Source: Lysobacterales bacterium 66-474
GTDB lineage: Bacteria > Pseudomonadota > Gammaproteobacteria > Xanthomonadales > Rhodanobacteraceae
Length of the DNA stretch: 64,000 bases
Assembly (NCBI GenBank): GCA_001899805.1
Contig: MKWP01000016.1
Location: forward strand, 248,001 to 312,000
Direction of reading: 5' to 3'
This document shows, piece by piece, positions 10,313 to 22,457 of the stretch. The position numbers were made by a program, and so were the translations under genes. Numbering within the stretch: the first letter of the stretch is position 1; every line of letters starts with the position of its first letter. The notes under the pieces are model-generated. The model had not been told where the DNA came from. It saw nothing but the letters and a program-made list of their open reading frames with translations, and did no database searches.

Positions 10313-12031
10313 GTGATCAATCAAACACGTACCCTGCTGGTCGTGGCGCTGCTGGTCGTCGCCTACTTGTTGTGGCAGGCGTGGCAACACGACTATCCGT
10401 CCATTCCGCCGCCGTCACCGCCCGTGGCCGGCGCGGTGCCCGCGTCATCGCCCAGCGTGCCGGAAGCGCCCGCAAGCGCCGCCACAACCAGTTCATCGAC
10501 ACCCGCCGCGAGCGTGCCCGAGACTTCGGGCAACGTCGTTGCCACGTCCTCGGCCGACCTGATCACGGCCAGCAATGACGTGTTGCGGCTCACGATCGAT
10601 CCGCGCGGCGGCACCATCGTCGGCGCCGATCTGCTGGACTATCCGCAACAGGTCAAGCGCGGCAGCCCGCCGGTGCGGCTGCTCGACGACACGCCGGCCA
10701 ATTACTATGTCGCGCAGAGCGGGCTGGTCGGCGCCGACGGCAGTGTCGCGCCCAACCACCTCGCCGAGTTCACCGCGACCACCCGGGAAAATGCGCTGGC
10801 GCCCGGGCAGAAACAGGTCGTGGTGACGCTGGATTGGCACGACGCCGCGACCGGCGTCAGCGTGGTCAAGCGCTACACCCTGGTCCGCGGCAGCTACGTG
10901 GTCGGGTTGTCGCAGCAGATCGACAACCTCGGCGCCAAGGCGTGGCACGGCAATGCCTACGAGCAGCTCGAACGGGTCGAGCCGCCGCCGCCGCCCAAGC
11001 ACTTGCTGGAGTTCTACAACCCGGACAGCCTCAGCTTCACCGGTGCGGCGTGGTACAGCCCCGACGAAAAATTCAAGAAACTCGCCTTTGACAAGTTCGA
11101 AAGCGAACCGCTCAACCAGGCGGTGACCGGGGGCTGGGTCGCGATGAGCCAACGGTTCTTTCTGGGTGCCTGGATACCCGGTGACAAGCAACCCGAGCGC
11201 TTCGGCAGCGTGAAAATCGCCGGCCAGGGCGCCGATGGCAAGCCGCGCTACCTGGTTCGCGAAATGGGACCGGCCTTGAGTGTCGCGCCCGGCGCCAGCG
11301 TCACCAGCAGCGCGAACCTGTATGTCGGCCCGAAGTTGCAGAACGAACTGGGCGACATCGCGCCGGGCCTGAACCTGACGGTCGACTACGGCATGTTCAC
11401 GGTGATCGCGGCACCGATGTTCAAGCTGTTGTCGTGGCTGCATTCGCTGGTTCGCGACTGGGGTCTCGCGATCATCGCGTTGGTGCTGATCATCCAGGCC
11501 GCGACCTGGAAGCTCACCGAGGCGCAGTACAAGTCCGGTGCGCGCATGCGCAAGCTGCAGCCGCGCATGAAGGCGCTGAAGGAGCGCTTCGGCGACGACA
11601 AGCAGAAATACCAGCAGGCGATGATGGAGCTGTACAAGAAGGAGAAGATCAACCCGATGGCGGGTTGCCTGCCGGCGCTGATCACGATGCCGATCTTCCT
11701 CGCCCTGTACTACGTGCTGATCTTCAGCGTCGAATTGCGGCACGTGCCGTTCCTGTGGATCCCGGACCTGTCCGCGGCCGACCCGTATTTCATCCTGCCG
11801 GTGCTGTACGCGTTGACCATGCTCGGCCAGCAGTTCCTGACCCCGATGCAGGGCATGGACCCGACCCAGGCGCGGATGATGAAGGTGATGCCGGTGCTGT
11901 TCTCGGTGCTGTTCTTCTTCTTCCCGGCGGGCCTGACCCTGTATTACGTGGTGCGCGGCATCTGCATGTTGGGACAGCAGTGGCACATCACGCGCAAGAT
12001 CGAAAGGGCGGACGCGCGCGCGCGGGCCTGA
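10313..12031 (+). CDS. yidC: Membrane protein insertase YidC
   Basis: 572 residues from a GTG start. An N-terminal membrane segment (about 3-20) is followed by a Pro/Ala/Ser-rich linker, a large periplasmic beta-domain (about 80-350), then the conserved insertase core. In the core, MFKLLSWLHSLVRDWGLAII and the hydrophilic cytoplasmic loop with KYQQAMMELYKKEKINPMAGCLP precede the final transmembrane segments ending in the basic tail ITRKIERADARARA. YidC inserts and folds inner-membrane proteins alone or with SecYEG, including Fo subunits a and c encoded about 2 kb downstream. mnmE follows after 17 bases. Confidence 0.97.
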   Translation: MINQTRTLLVVALLVVAYLLWQAWQHDYPSIPPPSPPVAGAVPASSPSVPEAPASAATTSSSTPAASVPETSGNVVATSSADLITASNDVLRLTIDPRGGTIVGADLLDYPQQVKRGSPPVRLLDDTPANYYVAQSGLVGADGSVAPNHLAEFTATTRENALAPGQKQVVVTLDWHDAATGVSVVKRYTLVRGSYVVGLSQQIDNLGAKAWHGNAYEQLERVEPPPPPKHLLEFYNPDSLSFTGAAWYSPDEKFKKLAFDKFESEPLNQAVTGGWVAMSQRFFLGAWIPGDKQPERFGSVKIAGQGADGKPRYLVREMGPALSVAPGASVTSSANLYVGPKLQNELGDIAPGLNLTVDYGMFTVIAAPMFKLLSWLHSLVRDWGLAIIALVLIIQAATWKLTEAQYKSGARMRKLQPRMKALKERFGDDKQKYQQAMMELYKKEKINPMAGCLPALITMPIFLALYYVLIFSVELRHVPFLWIPDLSAADPYFILPVLYALTMLGQQFLTPMQGMDPTQARMMKVMPVLFSVLFFFFPAGLTLYYVVRGICMLGQQWHITRKIERADARARA

Positions 12032-12048
12032 GCCGCGCGGGCTCACGC

Positions 12049-13389
12049 ATGCACGCGACCACGGAAACCATCGCGGCCATCGCGACCCCTCCGGGACGCG
12101 GCGGCGTCGGTGTGGTGCGGACAAGCGGCGCCGCGTCGCGTGCGATCGCGACAGCGGTCTGCGGCATCGATCCCGCACCGCGGCATGCGCACTACGTGGC
12201 GTTTCGCGACGGCGAAGGCAACACGCTCGACCGCGGACTCGCGACGTACTTTCCCGCGCCGCACTCATTCACCGGCGAGGATGTGCTGGAACTGCATGCG
12301 CACGGCAGCCCCGTGGTGCTCGACCGGTTGCTGCGGCGCGCCTGCGAGCTGGGCGCGCGGCCGGCGCGCGCGGGCGAATTTTCCGAGCGGGCGTTCCTCA
12401 ACGGCAAGCTGGATCTCGCGCAGGCCGAAGCGGTCGCGGATTTGATCGCGGCACGCTCCGAAGCGCAGGCGCGCGCGGCGCAACGTTCGCTCGAAGGCGA
12501 GTTCTCCGGGCGCGTGCAGGCGCTGGCGGACATCGTGGTGCGCTTGCGCGTGGAAGTGGAGGCGGCGATCGATTTTGCCGAGGACGCTTCGGAAAGCGCG
12601 TCGCGTGAAGTGCTTGCGCGGCTGTTTGCCGAAGCGACGGCCGCGCTCGATGCCTTGCTGTCGGCCACGCGTCGCGGCCTGCGCCTGACCGACGGCCTGC
12701 ACGCGGTGATCGTCGGCGAGCCCAACGTGGGCAAGTCGAGTCTCATGAACGCATTGGCCGGCAACGACCGCGCGATCGTCACCGACATTCCCGGTACCAC
12801 GCGCGACGTGCTGCGCGAATCGATCGCGTTCGACGGCGTCGAACTGGTGCTGGCCGATACCGCGGGCCTGCGCGAATCGAAAGATGTGGTCGAGGGCGAA
12901 GGCATCCGCCGCGCACGCGCCGAGCTGGCCCGCGCCGACATCGTGCTGCGGGTGATCGACGATGCCGGCGAGCTTGCGCCTGACGAGGGGTTCATCGACG
13001 CACCGGACGCGGCGACGCGCCTCCTCATCGTCAACAAGATCGACCTCGCCGGGTCGGCGCCGTGGCGTCGCGAGCGCGACGGCGTGGTCACGATCGCCCT
13101 GTCCGCACGTACCGGGGCGGGACTCGAGCTGTTGCGCGATGAACTGCGCCGCGTCGCGCTGGGCGGCGAGGTGGAGGGCATGTTCAGTGCGCGCACGCGC
13201 CACGTTGTCGCATTGGAGCGCGCGGGTGGTCACCTGGCCGCCGCGCGCGCCGGGCAAACGTACGCGACCCCCGAGCTCGTGGCCGAGGAACTCGCCGCCG
13301 CGCAGCGTGCGCTCGGCGAGATCACCGGCGCATTCACCAGCGAGGATCTGCTGGGTGCGATCTTTTCCACGTTCTGCATCGGAAAGTGA
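12049..13389 (+). CDS. mnmE: tRNA uridine-5-carboxymethylaminomethyl modification GTPase MnmE
   Basis: 446 residues. The N-terminal tetrahydrofolate-binding domain starts TIAAIATPPGRGGVGVVR. A helical domain holds the G domain, with Walker A GEPNVGKS (223-230), the DIPGTTRD switch, DTAGLR and NKID. The C-terminal CIGK with its conserved Cys is intact. With MnmG it modifies wobble uridine 34 of several tRNAs. It is the last gene of the rpmH group; a strong hairpin begins at its stop codon. Confidence 0.97.
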   Translation: MHATTETIAAIATPPGRGGVGVVRTSGAASRAIATAVCGIDPAPRHAHYVAFRDGEGNTLDRGLATYFPAPHSFTGEDVLELHAHGSPVVLDRLLRRACELGARPARAGEFSERAFLNGKLDLAQAEAVADLIAARSEAQARAAQRSLEGEFSGRVQALADIVVRLRVEVEAAIDFAEDASESASREVLARLFAEATAALDALLSATRRGLRLTDGLHAVIVGEPNVGKSSLMNALAGNDRAIVTDIPGTTRDVLRESIAFDGVELVLADTAGLRESKDVVEGEGIRRARAELARADIVLRVIDDAGELAPDEGFIDAPDAATRLLIVNKIDLAGSAPWRRERDGVVTIALSARTGAGLELLRDELRRVALGGEVEGMFSARTRHVVALERAGGHLAAARAGQTYATPELVAEELAAAQRALGEITGAFTSEDLLGAIFSTFCIGK

Positions 13390-13440
13390 GTTCAGGATGA
13401 ACTCACCCCGTGCCGCACAGGGACGTGCGTGACACGGGGT
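13386..13440 (+). terminator. Two tandem hairpins at the mnmE stop codon
   Basis: GTGAGTTCA (13386-13394) pairs with TGAACTCAC (13398-13406) around 3 bases and includes the TGA of mnmE. ACCCCGTG (13405-13412) then pairs with CACGGGGT (13433-13440), with an inner GCAC/GTGC. There is no U-run, so intrinsic termination is not assured, but the position suits a transcription end or 3' stabiliser before the atp operon. Confidence 0.4.
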
Positions 13441-13628
13441 CCAGAGAATGAAAGTCGCCGTCCCGGACAAGCACATGGATGCACGACGATCCGGTTCAAT
13501 GTTCGCCCCGTGCCATGCACGCGGACGCGAGCGATGCTGGGCCAGGCCTTGCTCCTTCGCAGCGATTGCGCGCCGGGCGAGTAGCGCAAAACTCCTGAAA
13601 ATCCAGCGGGAAAGACGGCATTCGCCGG
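13441..13628. other. Gap between mnmE and the atp promoter with no convincing gene
   Basis: Short open frames exist on both strands (about 65 codons each), but none has a recognisable domain, a good ribosome-binding site or coding-like composition. I see no gene here. Confidence 0.5.
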
Positions 13629-13658
13629 TTGCTACGCCAGTTTGACCGCTGCTACAAT
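13629..13658 (+). promoter_or_regulatory. Candidate promoter of the atp operon
   Basis: TTGCTA (13629-13634) and TACAAT (13653-13658) are 18 bases apart, 59 bases before the proposed atpI start. The -10 matches five of six positions and the -35 four of six. Confidence 0.5.
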
Positions 13659-13716
13659 TCCACGGCTTGATTGCAAGGTTTTGGGTGGGTCGAAGGCACG
13701 CCCGAGGTGGCTGAAC

Positions 13717-14085
13717 TTGGACAACTCCCTCGCTGCTGGCAGACGGCTCGCCATTCAGGTGGTGCTGGCGCAGGCGGCGGCGGCAATCATCGTCGGATCG
13801 TTGTTTCTCGTCAGGGGTGCGGCGTCGGCCCTTGGTGCGTTCGGCGGCGGAGTGGTGGTGGCGCTCGGCACCGCGGTGCTGGCGTTGCGGGTGTTCAGGC
13901 CGCCACCGGCGCGCGGCGCCGTCACCATGCGGCGGTTTGCGCTGGGGACGTTGCTGAAATGGCTGGTCGTGCTGGGCGGCTTGTTCCTGATCCTGGTGCG
14001 CTGGCGATTGCCGCTGGTGCCCGCGCTGGTCGGGGTCGCCACGGCGATGTTGGTGAACTGGCTGGTTTTGCGCATCGACGTTTGA
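13717..14085 (+). CDS. atpI: ATP synthase subunit I
   Basis: 122 residues from a TTG start at 13717, chosen because GAGGTGG lies just upstream; an earlier TTG in the same frame would overlap the promoter. Four hydrophobic segments are visible (about 10-33, 35-55, 72-92 and 96-118), the usual AtpI topology. AtpI is a non-essential assembly factor for the c-ring. It is first in the operon and 26 bases before atpB. Confidence 0.85.
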   Translation: MDNSLAAGRRLAIQVVLAQAAAAIIVGSLFLVRGAASALGAFGGGVVVALGTAVLALRVFRPPPARGAVTMRRFALGTLLKWLVVLGGLFLILVRWRLPLVPALVGVATAMLVNWLVLRIDV

Positions 14086-14111
14086 CACGGGATTAGGCTG
14101 GGACTCAAGGC

Positions 14112-15462
<1,351 letters not shown>

Positions 15463-15518
15463 AGCCTCGCGACGACCGCGACGTTGAACCCCGAGAGTTA
15501 CGCGAGAGGATTGCGACC

Positions 15519-15989
15519 GTGAGCATCAATGCCACGCTCATCGCCCAGATGCTGGTCTTTTTGATCCTGGTCTGGTTCACGATGAAATTCATCTGGCCGC
15601 CGATCATGAAGGCCATGGAAGAGCGCGCCAAGCGCATCGCCGACGGCCTGGAAGCCGCCGACCGCGCGCGCAAGGAATTGGCCGATGCCAATACGCGCGC
15701 CGACGACGAGGTCAGGAAGGCCCGTGCCGAAGCCGCCGTGATCATCGAGCGGGCCAACCAGCAGGCCGGACAGATCGTCGACAAGGCGCGTGCGGATGCG
15801 TTGCTGGAAGCGGCCAAGCAGAAGGCCCAGGCGCAAGCCGACATCGAGAACATGGCGCACCGCGCCCGCGCCGAGTTGCGCGGCCAGGTCGCCACGCTGG
15901 CGGTGCAGGGTGCGGAGAAGATCCTCGGTCGCGAGGTCAACGCCGCGACGCACAAGGCCTTGCTCGATCAATTGGTCGAGGGAATCTGA
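15519..15989 (+). CDS. atpF: ATP synthase Fo subunit b
   Basis: 156 residues, the same length as E. coli b. An N-terminal membrane helix (about 5-25, ending [13 protein letters not shown]) leads into a long charged, Ala-rich coiled coil forming the peripheral stalk, with a C-terminus that binds delta. The start is GTG at 15519, preceded by AGAGGA 8 bases away. A 153-base gap with two hairpins separates it from atpH. Confidence 0.95.
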   Translation: MSINATLIAQMLVFLILVWFTMKFIWPPIMKAMEERAKRIADGLEAADRARKELADANTRADDEVRKARAEAAVIIERANQQAGQIVDKARADALLEAAKQKAQAQADIENMAHRARAELRGQVATLAVQGAEKILGREVNAATHKALLDQLVEGI

Positions 15990-16026
15990 CATGACGCCGG
16001 CATTCGCCAAACGGCAGCCAGTCTCC

Positions 16027-16074
16027 AGCCCCCTTGAGTCAAGGGGGCTGCGAATCCTGCGCGGCAGGATTCGC
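16027..16074. repeat. Two adjacent perfect 11-bp hairpins between atpF and atpH
   Basis: AGCCCCCTTGA (16027-16037) pairs with TCAAGGGGGCT (16039-16049). Immediately after, GCGAATCCTGC (16050-16060) pairs with GCAGGATTCGC (16064-16074). Most atp operons have only a short gap here. The doublet is likely a repeat insertion that could stabilise the upstream message or reduce read-through. Confidence 0.85.
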
Positions 16075-16142
16075 GGGGGTTGTGGAGGAATGGAGCTGTC
16101 ACGCGCGACAGCCGCGGTCGTCGTGCCACGAGGAGTCGCGCT

Positions 16143-16676
16143 GTGACGCAGCCGCTGACCATCGCCCGGCCCTACGCCCGCGCCGCGTTCGAACACGCCA
16201 GGGCGCACGCCGTGGTGTCGGAGTGGGCGGGCAAGCTCGCCTTCGCCGCCGAAGCCTCGGTCGATCCGCGGGTGAGCGCGCTGTTCGGCGATCCGCGCGT
16301 CGAACCGCGCGCACTGGCCACGCTGTTCCAGCAGGGCGGCGAAACCGGCGACACGGACTTCACGCATTTCCTGGAACTGCTGGCCGACAACCGCCGGCTG
16401 CGCGAACTGCCGGAAATCGCGGCGCTGTTCGAGCAGATGAAGCGCGAAGCCGAGCACGTGCTGCGGGTGCGCGTGCGCAGCGCGGTGCCGCTGGACGACG
16501 CGCAGACCCAGCGCCTGGTCGAGGCGTTGCAACGCCGCTACCACAGCGAGATCGATCTCGAGCGCAGCGTGGATCCCTCGGTGCTGGGCGGCGCGCTGAT
16601 CGACGTCGGCGAAACCGTGATCGACGGTTCGTTGAAGAGCCGCCTGGCCAAGCTCGAAACTGCATTGACGAATTGA
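16143..16676 (+). CDS. atpH: ATP synthase F1 subunit delta
   Basis: 177 residues, identical in length to E. coli delta, from a GTG at 16143 with GGAG upstream. It shows the N-terminal [14 protein letters not shown] opening and the C-terminal [28 protein letters not shown], both family hallmarks. It joins the b stalk to the top of the alpha3beta3 head. atpA follows after 61 bases. Confidence 0.95.
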   Translation: MTQPLTIARPYARAAFEHARAHAVVSEWAGKLAFAAEASVDPRVSALFGDPRVEPRALATLFQQGGETGDTDFTHFLELLADNRRLRELPEIAALFEQMKREAEHVLRVRVRSAVPLDDAQTQRLVEALQRRYHSEIDLERSVDPSVLGGALIDVGETVIDGSLKSRLAKLETALTN

Positions 16677-16737
16677 ATCGAGACAAACTGAATCGGCTGC
16701 ACCGCATCCGGCGGCGCACGCAACAGGAAAGCAAATC

Positions 16738-18285
16738 ATGGCGACCACACTCAACCCTTCCGAAATCAGCGAACTGATCCGCGCGCGCATCGAGCAGTTC
16801 AAGCTGTCGGCCGAGACCCGCAACGAAGGCACGCTGACCAGCGTGTCCGACGGCATCGTGCGCATCCACGGCCTGAATGACGTGATGGCCGGCGAAATGA
16901 TCGAGCTGCCGGGCGACACCTTCGCACTGGCGCTGAACCTCGAGCGCGATTCGGTCGGCGCGGTGGTGCTGGGCAAGTACGAGCACCTCTCGGAAGGCGA
17001 CACCGCCAAGACCACCGGCCGCATCCTCGAAGTGCCGGTCGGTCCCGAAATGCTGGGCCGCGTGGTCGATGCGCTGGGCCACCCGATCGACGGCAAGGGT
17101 CCGGTCAACACCAAGCTGACCTCGCCCGTGGAGAAGGTCGCGCCGGGCGTGATCTGGCGCCAGTCGGTGTCACAGCCGGTGCAGACCGGCTACAAATCCG
17201 TCGACTCGATGATCCCGATCGGCCGCGGCCAGCGCGAGCTGGTGATCGGCGACCGCCAGACCGGCAAGACCGCGCTGTGCGTGGATACCATCATCAACCA
17301 GAAGGGCACCGGCGTGAAATGCATCTACGTCGCGATCGGACAGAAGCAGTCCTCGATCGCGAACGTGGTGCGCAAGCTGGAAGAACACGACGCGATGAAG
17401 CACACCGTGATCGTCGCCGCCTCGGCCTCGGATTCCGCCACCATGCAATACATCGCGCCGTACGCCGGTTGCGCGATGGGCGAGTACTTCCGCGACCACG
17501 GCGAAGACGCGCTGATCATCTACGACGATTTGACCAAGCAAGCCTGGGCGTACCGCCAGATCTCGTTGCTGCTGCGCCGTCCGCCGGGTCGCGAGGCGTA
17601 TCCGGGCGACGTGTTCTATCTGCATTCGCGCCTGCTGGAACGCGCCGCACGCGTCAACGCCGAGTACGTCGAGAAGGAAACCCACGGTGCGGTGAAGGGC
17701 AAGACCGGTTCGCTGACCGCATTGCCCATCATCGAAACCCAGGCCGGCGACGTGTCCGCGTTCGTGCCTACCAACGTGATCTCGATCACCGACGGCCAGA
17801 TCTTCCTCGAGACCGACCTGTTCAACGCCGGCATCCGCCCGGCCGTGAATGCCGGCATCTCGGTGTCGCGCGTGGGCGGCGCGGCGCAGACCAAGATCGT
17901 CAAGAAGCTGTCCGGCGGCGTGAAGCTGGCGCTGGCGCAGTACCGTGAGCTCGCGGCGTTCGCGCAGTTCGCCTCCGACCTCGACGCCGCGACCCGCGCG
18001 CAGTTGGAACGCGGCCAGCGCGTCACCGAGCTGATGAAGCAGAAGCAGTACGCGCCGCTCTCGATCGCGCAGCTCGCGATTTCGCTGTACGCGGCCGAGA
18101 AGGGCTATCTGGACGATCTGCCGATCCCGCAGATCCTGCCGTTCGAGCACGCGCTGCACCAGTTCATGCAGGCCAACCACGGCGAGCTGATGCAGAAGAT
18201 CGTCGAGACCGGCGACTGGAACAACGACATCGAAGGCACCTTCAAGACCGCGTTGGACGAATTCAAGAAGACGGGCAGCTGGTAA
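16738..18285 (+). CDS. atpA: ATP synthase F1 subunit alpha
   Basis: 515 residues, full length. Walker A GDRQTGKT lies near 170 and the family signature [14 protein letters not shown] is present near 365. The start [19 protein letters not shown] is typical. Alpha binds non-catalytic nucleotide and completes the catalytic sites with beta. atpG follows after 6 bases, suggesting translational coupling. Confidence 0.98.
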   Translation: MATTLNPSEISELIRARIEQFKLSAETRNEGTLTSVSDGIVRIHGLNDVMAGEMIELPGDTFALALNLERDSVGAVVLGKYEHLSEGDTAKTTGRILEVPVGPEMLGRVVDALGHPIDGKGPVNTKLTSPVEKVAPGVIWRQSVSQPVQTGYKSVDSMIPIGRGQRELVIGDRQTGKTALCVDTIINQKGTGVKCIYVAIGQKQSSIANVVRKLEEHDAMKHTVIVAASASDSATMQYIAPYAGCAMGEYFRDHGEDALIIYDDLTKQAWAYRQISLLLRRPPGREAYPGDVFYLHSRLLERAARVNAEYVEKETHGAVKGKTGSLTALPIIETQAGDVSAFVPTNVISITDGQIFLETDLFNAGIRPAVNAGISVSRVGGAAQTKIVKKLSGGVKLALAQYRELAAFAQFASDLDAATRAQLERGQRVTELMKQKQYAPLSIAQLAISLYAAEKGYLDDLPIPQILPFEHALHQFMQANHGELMQKIVETGDWNNDIEGTFKTALDEFKKTGSW

Positions 18286-18291
18286 TTCCCC

Positions 18292-19212
18292 ATGGCAGGC
18301 GCACGCGAAATCCGAACCAAGATCAAGAGCGTCGCGAACACCCGCAAGGTGACCAGCGCGCTGCAGATGGTGTCCGCATCCAAGATCCGGCGTGCGCAGG
18401 AACTGATGCGCACCTCGCGTCCGTATGCGCGGCACATGCGCCGGGTGGTCGCGCACATTGCGCAGGCGACGCCCGACTACCAGCATCCGGCGCTGAAGGA
18501 ACGCGAGATCAAGCGCGTCTGCTACCTCATCGTCTCCACCGATCGTGGCCTGTGCGGCGGCCTCAATTCCAACCTGTTCCGCAAGGTGCTGGCCGGTATC
18601 CACGGTTGGCAGCAGAAGGGCGTCGGCGTCGAGGTCATCGCGATCGGCCAGAAGGCCGCGCAGTTCTTCCGCCGCGTCAAGGTGGACATGGTCGGCACCG
18701 TCACCCATCTGGGCGATCATCCGCGCCTCGAGAAGCTGGTCGGCGTGATGAAGATCGCCGACGACGCCTTCATGCAGGGCAAGATCGACCGCATCTATCT
18801 TTGCTACAACCAGTTCGTCAACACCATGACCCAGCGTGCAACGGTCGATGCGTTGATTCCGCTGCCGGCGGTGGCCGAGGAAATCGAGGGCGCCACGGGC
18901 GACGAATTGCACCCGGCATCCGAAGACGCCAGGGTCGAGCGCGCGACCAGTTGGGATTACCTGTACGAACCGGAAGCGGAACCGGTGATCCGGCATGTGC
19001 TGAACCGCTATTTCGAGGCGATGGTGTACCACGCCACACTGGAGAATCTGGCCAGCGAACACGCGGCGCGGATGGTGGCGATGAAGGCGGCGTCCGACAA
19101 CGCCACCAAGGCCATCGGCACGCTGACGCTGGTCTACAACAAGGCGCGCCAGGCGGCCATCACCCAGGAGATTTCCGAAATCGTGGGCGGCGCTGCGGCG
19201 GTCGGTGGCTGA
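18292..19212 (+). CDS. atpG: ATP synthase F1 subunit gamma
   Basis: 306 residues, somewhat longer than E. coli (287). The N-terminal coiled-coil helix starts [29 protein letters not shown]. The C-terminal helix ends [21 protein letters not shown] with the signature ITQEI.EIV. Extra residues lie in the globular middle, around the acidic [14 protein letters not shown] segment. Gamma is the central rotor shaft. A 191-base repeat-filled gap separates it from atpD. Confidence 0.97.
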   Translation: MAGAREIRTKIKSVANTRKVTSALQMVSASKIRRAQELMRTSRPYARHMRRVVAHIAQATPDYQHPALKEREIKRVCYLIVSTDRGLCGGLNSNLFRKVLAGIHGWQQKGVGVEVIAIGQKAAQFFRRVKVDMVGTVTHLGDHPRLEKLVGVMKIADDAFMQGKIDRIYLCYNQFVNTMTQRATVDALIPLPAVAEEIEGATGDELHPASEDARVERATSWDYLYEPEAEPVIRHVLNRYFEAMVYHATLENLASEHAARMVAMKAASDNATKAIGTLTLVYNKARQAAITQEISEIVGGAAAVGG

Positions 19213-19238
19213 AAAGGCCGCGAATCAAAAACAATGCC

Positions 19239-20843
<1,605 letters not shown>

Positions 20844-20850
20844 GTATTCT

Positions 20851-20963
20851 TGTCATTCCGGGGCGGCCCGCAGGGCCGAACCGGAATCGGTTGAGGCGGC
20901 GCTGCCACGACACCGATTCCGGGTTCCATCGCCGATAAAACCAGCGATGGCCCCGGAATGACG
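20851..20963. repeat. Palindromic repeat (module B pair) between atpD and atpC
   Basis: TGTCATTCCGGGGCGG near 20851 is matched by CCCCGGAATGACG ending near 20963. The internal CCGGAATCGG and CCGATTCCGG pair with each other. It fills most of the 186-base gap and is homologous to the atpG-atpD repeat. Confidence 0.85.
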
Positions 20964-21029
20964 AAATGTTTTTGACGAGACGCAACCGGTACCGGTATCG
21001 CGTCCGAGCCAATAAAGCGAGCGAAACAC

Positions 21030-21452
21030 ATGTCCACCATCCGTTGCGACATCGTCAGCGCCGAAGCCAACATCTTCCATGGCGACGTGGCCATGGTCAT
21101 CGCCAGCGGCGAAGCCGGCGAGCTCGGCATCGCGCCGCGCCACGAGCCGCTGCTGACGCGCTTGAAGCCGGGCCAGGTGGAGGTGGTGGGCGAGGACGGC
21201 AAGCGCCAGGGCTTCTACGTTTCCGGCGGCATCCTCGAAGTGCAGCCGAATGTCGTCACCGTGCTGGCCGACGCCGCGCTGCGCGCCGACGAGATCGACG
21301 AAGCGTCGGCCAGGCGTGCCAAGGAAGAGGCCGAGCGCATCCTCGCCAACCGCGGCGAGGCCAAGACCGTCGAGCAGGCGCAGGAACAACTCACCCAGGC
21401 CTTGGCGCAGTTGTCCGCGCTGGAGCGCCTGCGCAAGAACCTGCAGCACTGA
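21030..21452 (+). CDS. atpC: ATP synthase F1 subunit epsilon
   Basis: 140 residues. The beta-sandwich domain ([17 protein letters not shown] through [20 protein letters not shown]) is followed by two C-terminal helices (about 88-140) that can inhibit hydrolysis. It is the last atp gene. About 1 kb of repeat-rich DNA separates it from glmU, so glmU is probably not simply the next operon gene. Confidence 0.96.
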   Translation: MSTIRCDIVSAEANIFHGDVAMVIASGEAGELGIAPRHEPLLTRLKPGQVEVVGEDGKRQGFYVSGGILEVQPNVVTVLADAALRADEIDEASARRAKEEAERILANRGEAKTVEQAQEQLTQALAQLSALERLRKNLQH

Positions 21453-21462
21453 CAAACATGCT

Positions 21463-21779
21463 CCCTCTCCCGCTTGCGGGAGAGGGTTGGGGTGAGGGCA
21501 GTACTTGCCCCTCCGCGTGCGGGGAATCGACATCCCTGTCTTTTTCCGCGCCGCTACCCGCTTTGATTCCCTCTCCCTTCGGGAGAGGGTGCCCCGTCAG
21601 GGGCGGGTGAGGGTTCGACTCCTCGCGCGAGGTCACACGGCATCCCTGTCTTTTTCCGCCCGCCTTTCGCGCGAGCAACCTCCAACAATGTCGTCATTCC
21701 GGGGCCGCTCGAAGGGCGGAACCCGGAATCGGTTTGTTCTTCGCGGAAACCGCTGACCGACATCCCTGTCCTTTTCCGC
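21463..21779. repeat. Repeat mosaic after atpC: modules A-D-A-D-B-D
   Basis: Module A is a hairpin with CCCTCTCCCGC/GCGGGAGAGGG followed by GGGGTGAGGG (21463-21498), and a second A copy lies at 21569-21613. Module D is the 19-mer CATCCCTGTCTTTTTCCGC at 21531-21549 and 21641-21659, with one change at 21761-21779. Module B (GTCATTCCGGGGCC to ACCCGGAATC) lies at 21691-21731. No gene is visible here. Module C follows directly. Confidence 0.85.
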
Positions 21780-22082
21780 CCGCCTCCCGCGCGGGCGTGC
21801 CACTTTCTCTTGCGTCGCCAAGAGAAAGTGGCCAAAGAGAAGGCGACCCCGCGGACGTGCCCTTCGCACATCCATGTGCTGCGGGTCCGCTCGCGTGCGC
21901 CGGGGTTCGCCGACGGCACCTCCCTGCGCCGGCGGCGAACTGACCGGCTTCCTGCCGGTCATCCTTCGGACTGATCCGCCGCCCGCTCGCCGCGTCCGAG
22001 GGGCCCGATCTGGCACGCGTCGCATCGCGGATGTCCTCGCGGGTGACGGCGCCGTTGCCCGCTTCGCCGACGGCCATTCCTA
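21780..22082. repeat. Structured element, module C copy 1
   Basis: It begins with CGCCCGC/GCGGGCG arms and the perfect 12-bp hairpin CACTTTCTCTTG (21801-21812) with CAAGAGAAAGTG (21819-21830), then GGCCAAAGAG. GCACAT (21866-21871) and ATGTGC (21874-21879) form the next stem around CC, flanked by GCGGAC and GTCCGC. The same architecture recurs at 40771-41036 and, inverted, at 41833-42086. The long open frames here lack domains and ribosome-binding sites, so I treat the element as non-coding. Confidence 0.7.
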
Positions 22083-22101
22083 GCCTGCCCTTTTCTTGAT
22101 C

Positions 22102-22134
22102 CGTTCGCGCTGAGCGTAGTGAGCGAAGCGAACG
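22102..22134. repeat. Short hairpin repeat upstream of glmU
   Basis: CGTTCGC (22102-22108) pairs with GCGAACG (22128-22134), with GCTGAGCG and GAGCGAAGC between. This resembles another common dispersed intergenic palindrome. No promoter is evident. Confidence 0.45.
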
Positions 22135-22201
22135 AAGTCGAAGCGCAGCGAACGCCCTCATGCACTAGAGTGCGTGCACATCTCGGGAAAACGCCCATCG
22201 C

Positions 22202-22357
22202 ATGAACCGCTTGTACTTCGGCGGCAACCTGCACGTGCTGCGCGGGCCGGTCAACGTCGCGATGGTGCATGCGTGTTATCCCGACCTCGCGCGGGGCGGC
22301 CACACTTTCAAGAAGGCGCGCCGCGAGCAGGGCAAGGCGGACCAGGGCGGCCTGTTC
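22202..22357 (+). pseudogene. Possible remnant of a DNA methyltransferase gene
   Basis: The reading frame opens [15 protein letters not shown], very like the first residues of site-specific DNA methyltransferases (MNRLYFGDN-x-x-VLR), but then passes straight into [19 protein letters not shown], which looks like a basic methyltransferase C-terminus. No catalytic motifs (such as DPPF) lie between. The frame continues into a partial module B sequence without a stop at the expected end. The simplest reading is a gene that lost its middle. The similarity is short and from memory, so this is tentative. Confidence 0.3.
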
Positions 22358-22457
22358 CGAGTTTCGTCATTCCCGGGGCAGGCCGGGGCGGCAACGGCTG
22401 TATTCCGCCCCCTGCTTTGCGCTATCGTGGCGCGACCGAATGGGGGAGAAGGAAGAG

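Noticed and set aside
13448-13645. 65-codon open frame between mnmE and atpI
   Set aside because: No domain, no good ribosome-binding site, and it crosses the likely atp promoter.
21463-22082. CRISPR array
   Set aside because: Repeats are palindromic modules of different types and irregular spacing, without regular spacers or cas genes.
21780-22161. Several 60-155-codon open frames on both strands over module C
   Set aside because: They lie in a multi-hairpin repeat with no recognisable domain or ribosome-binding site; they follow from high GC.
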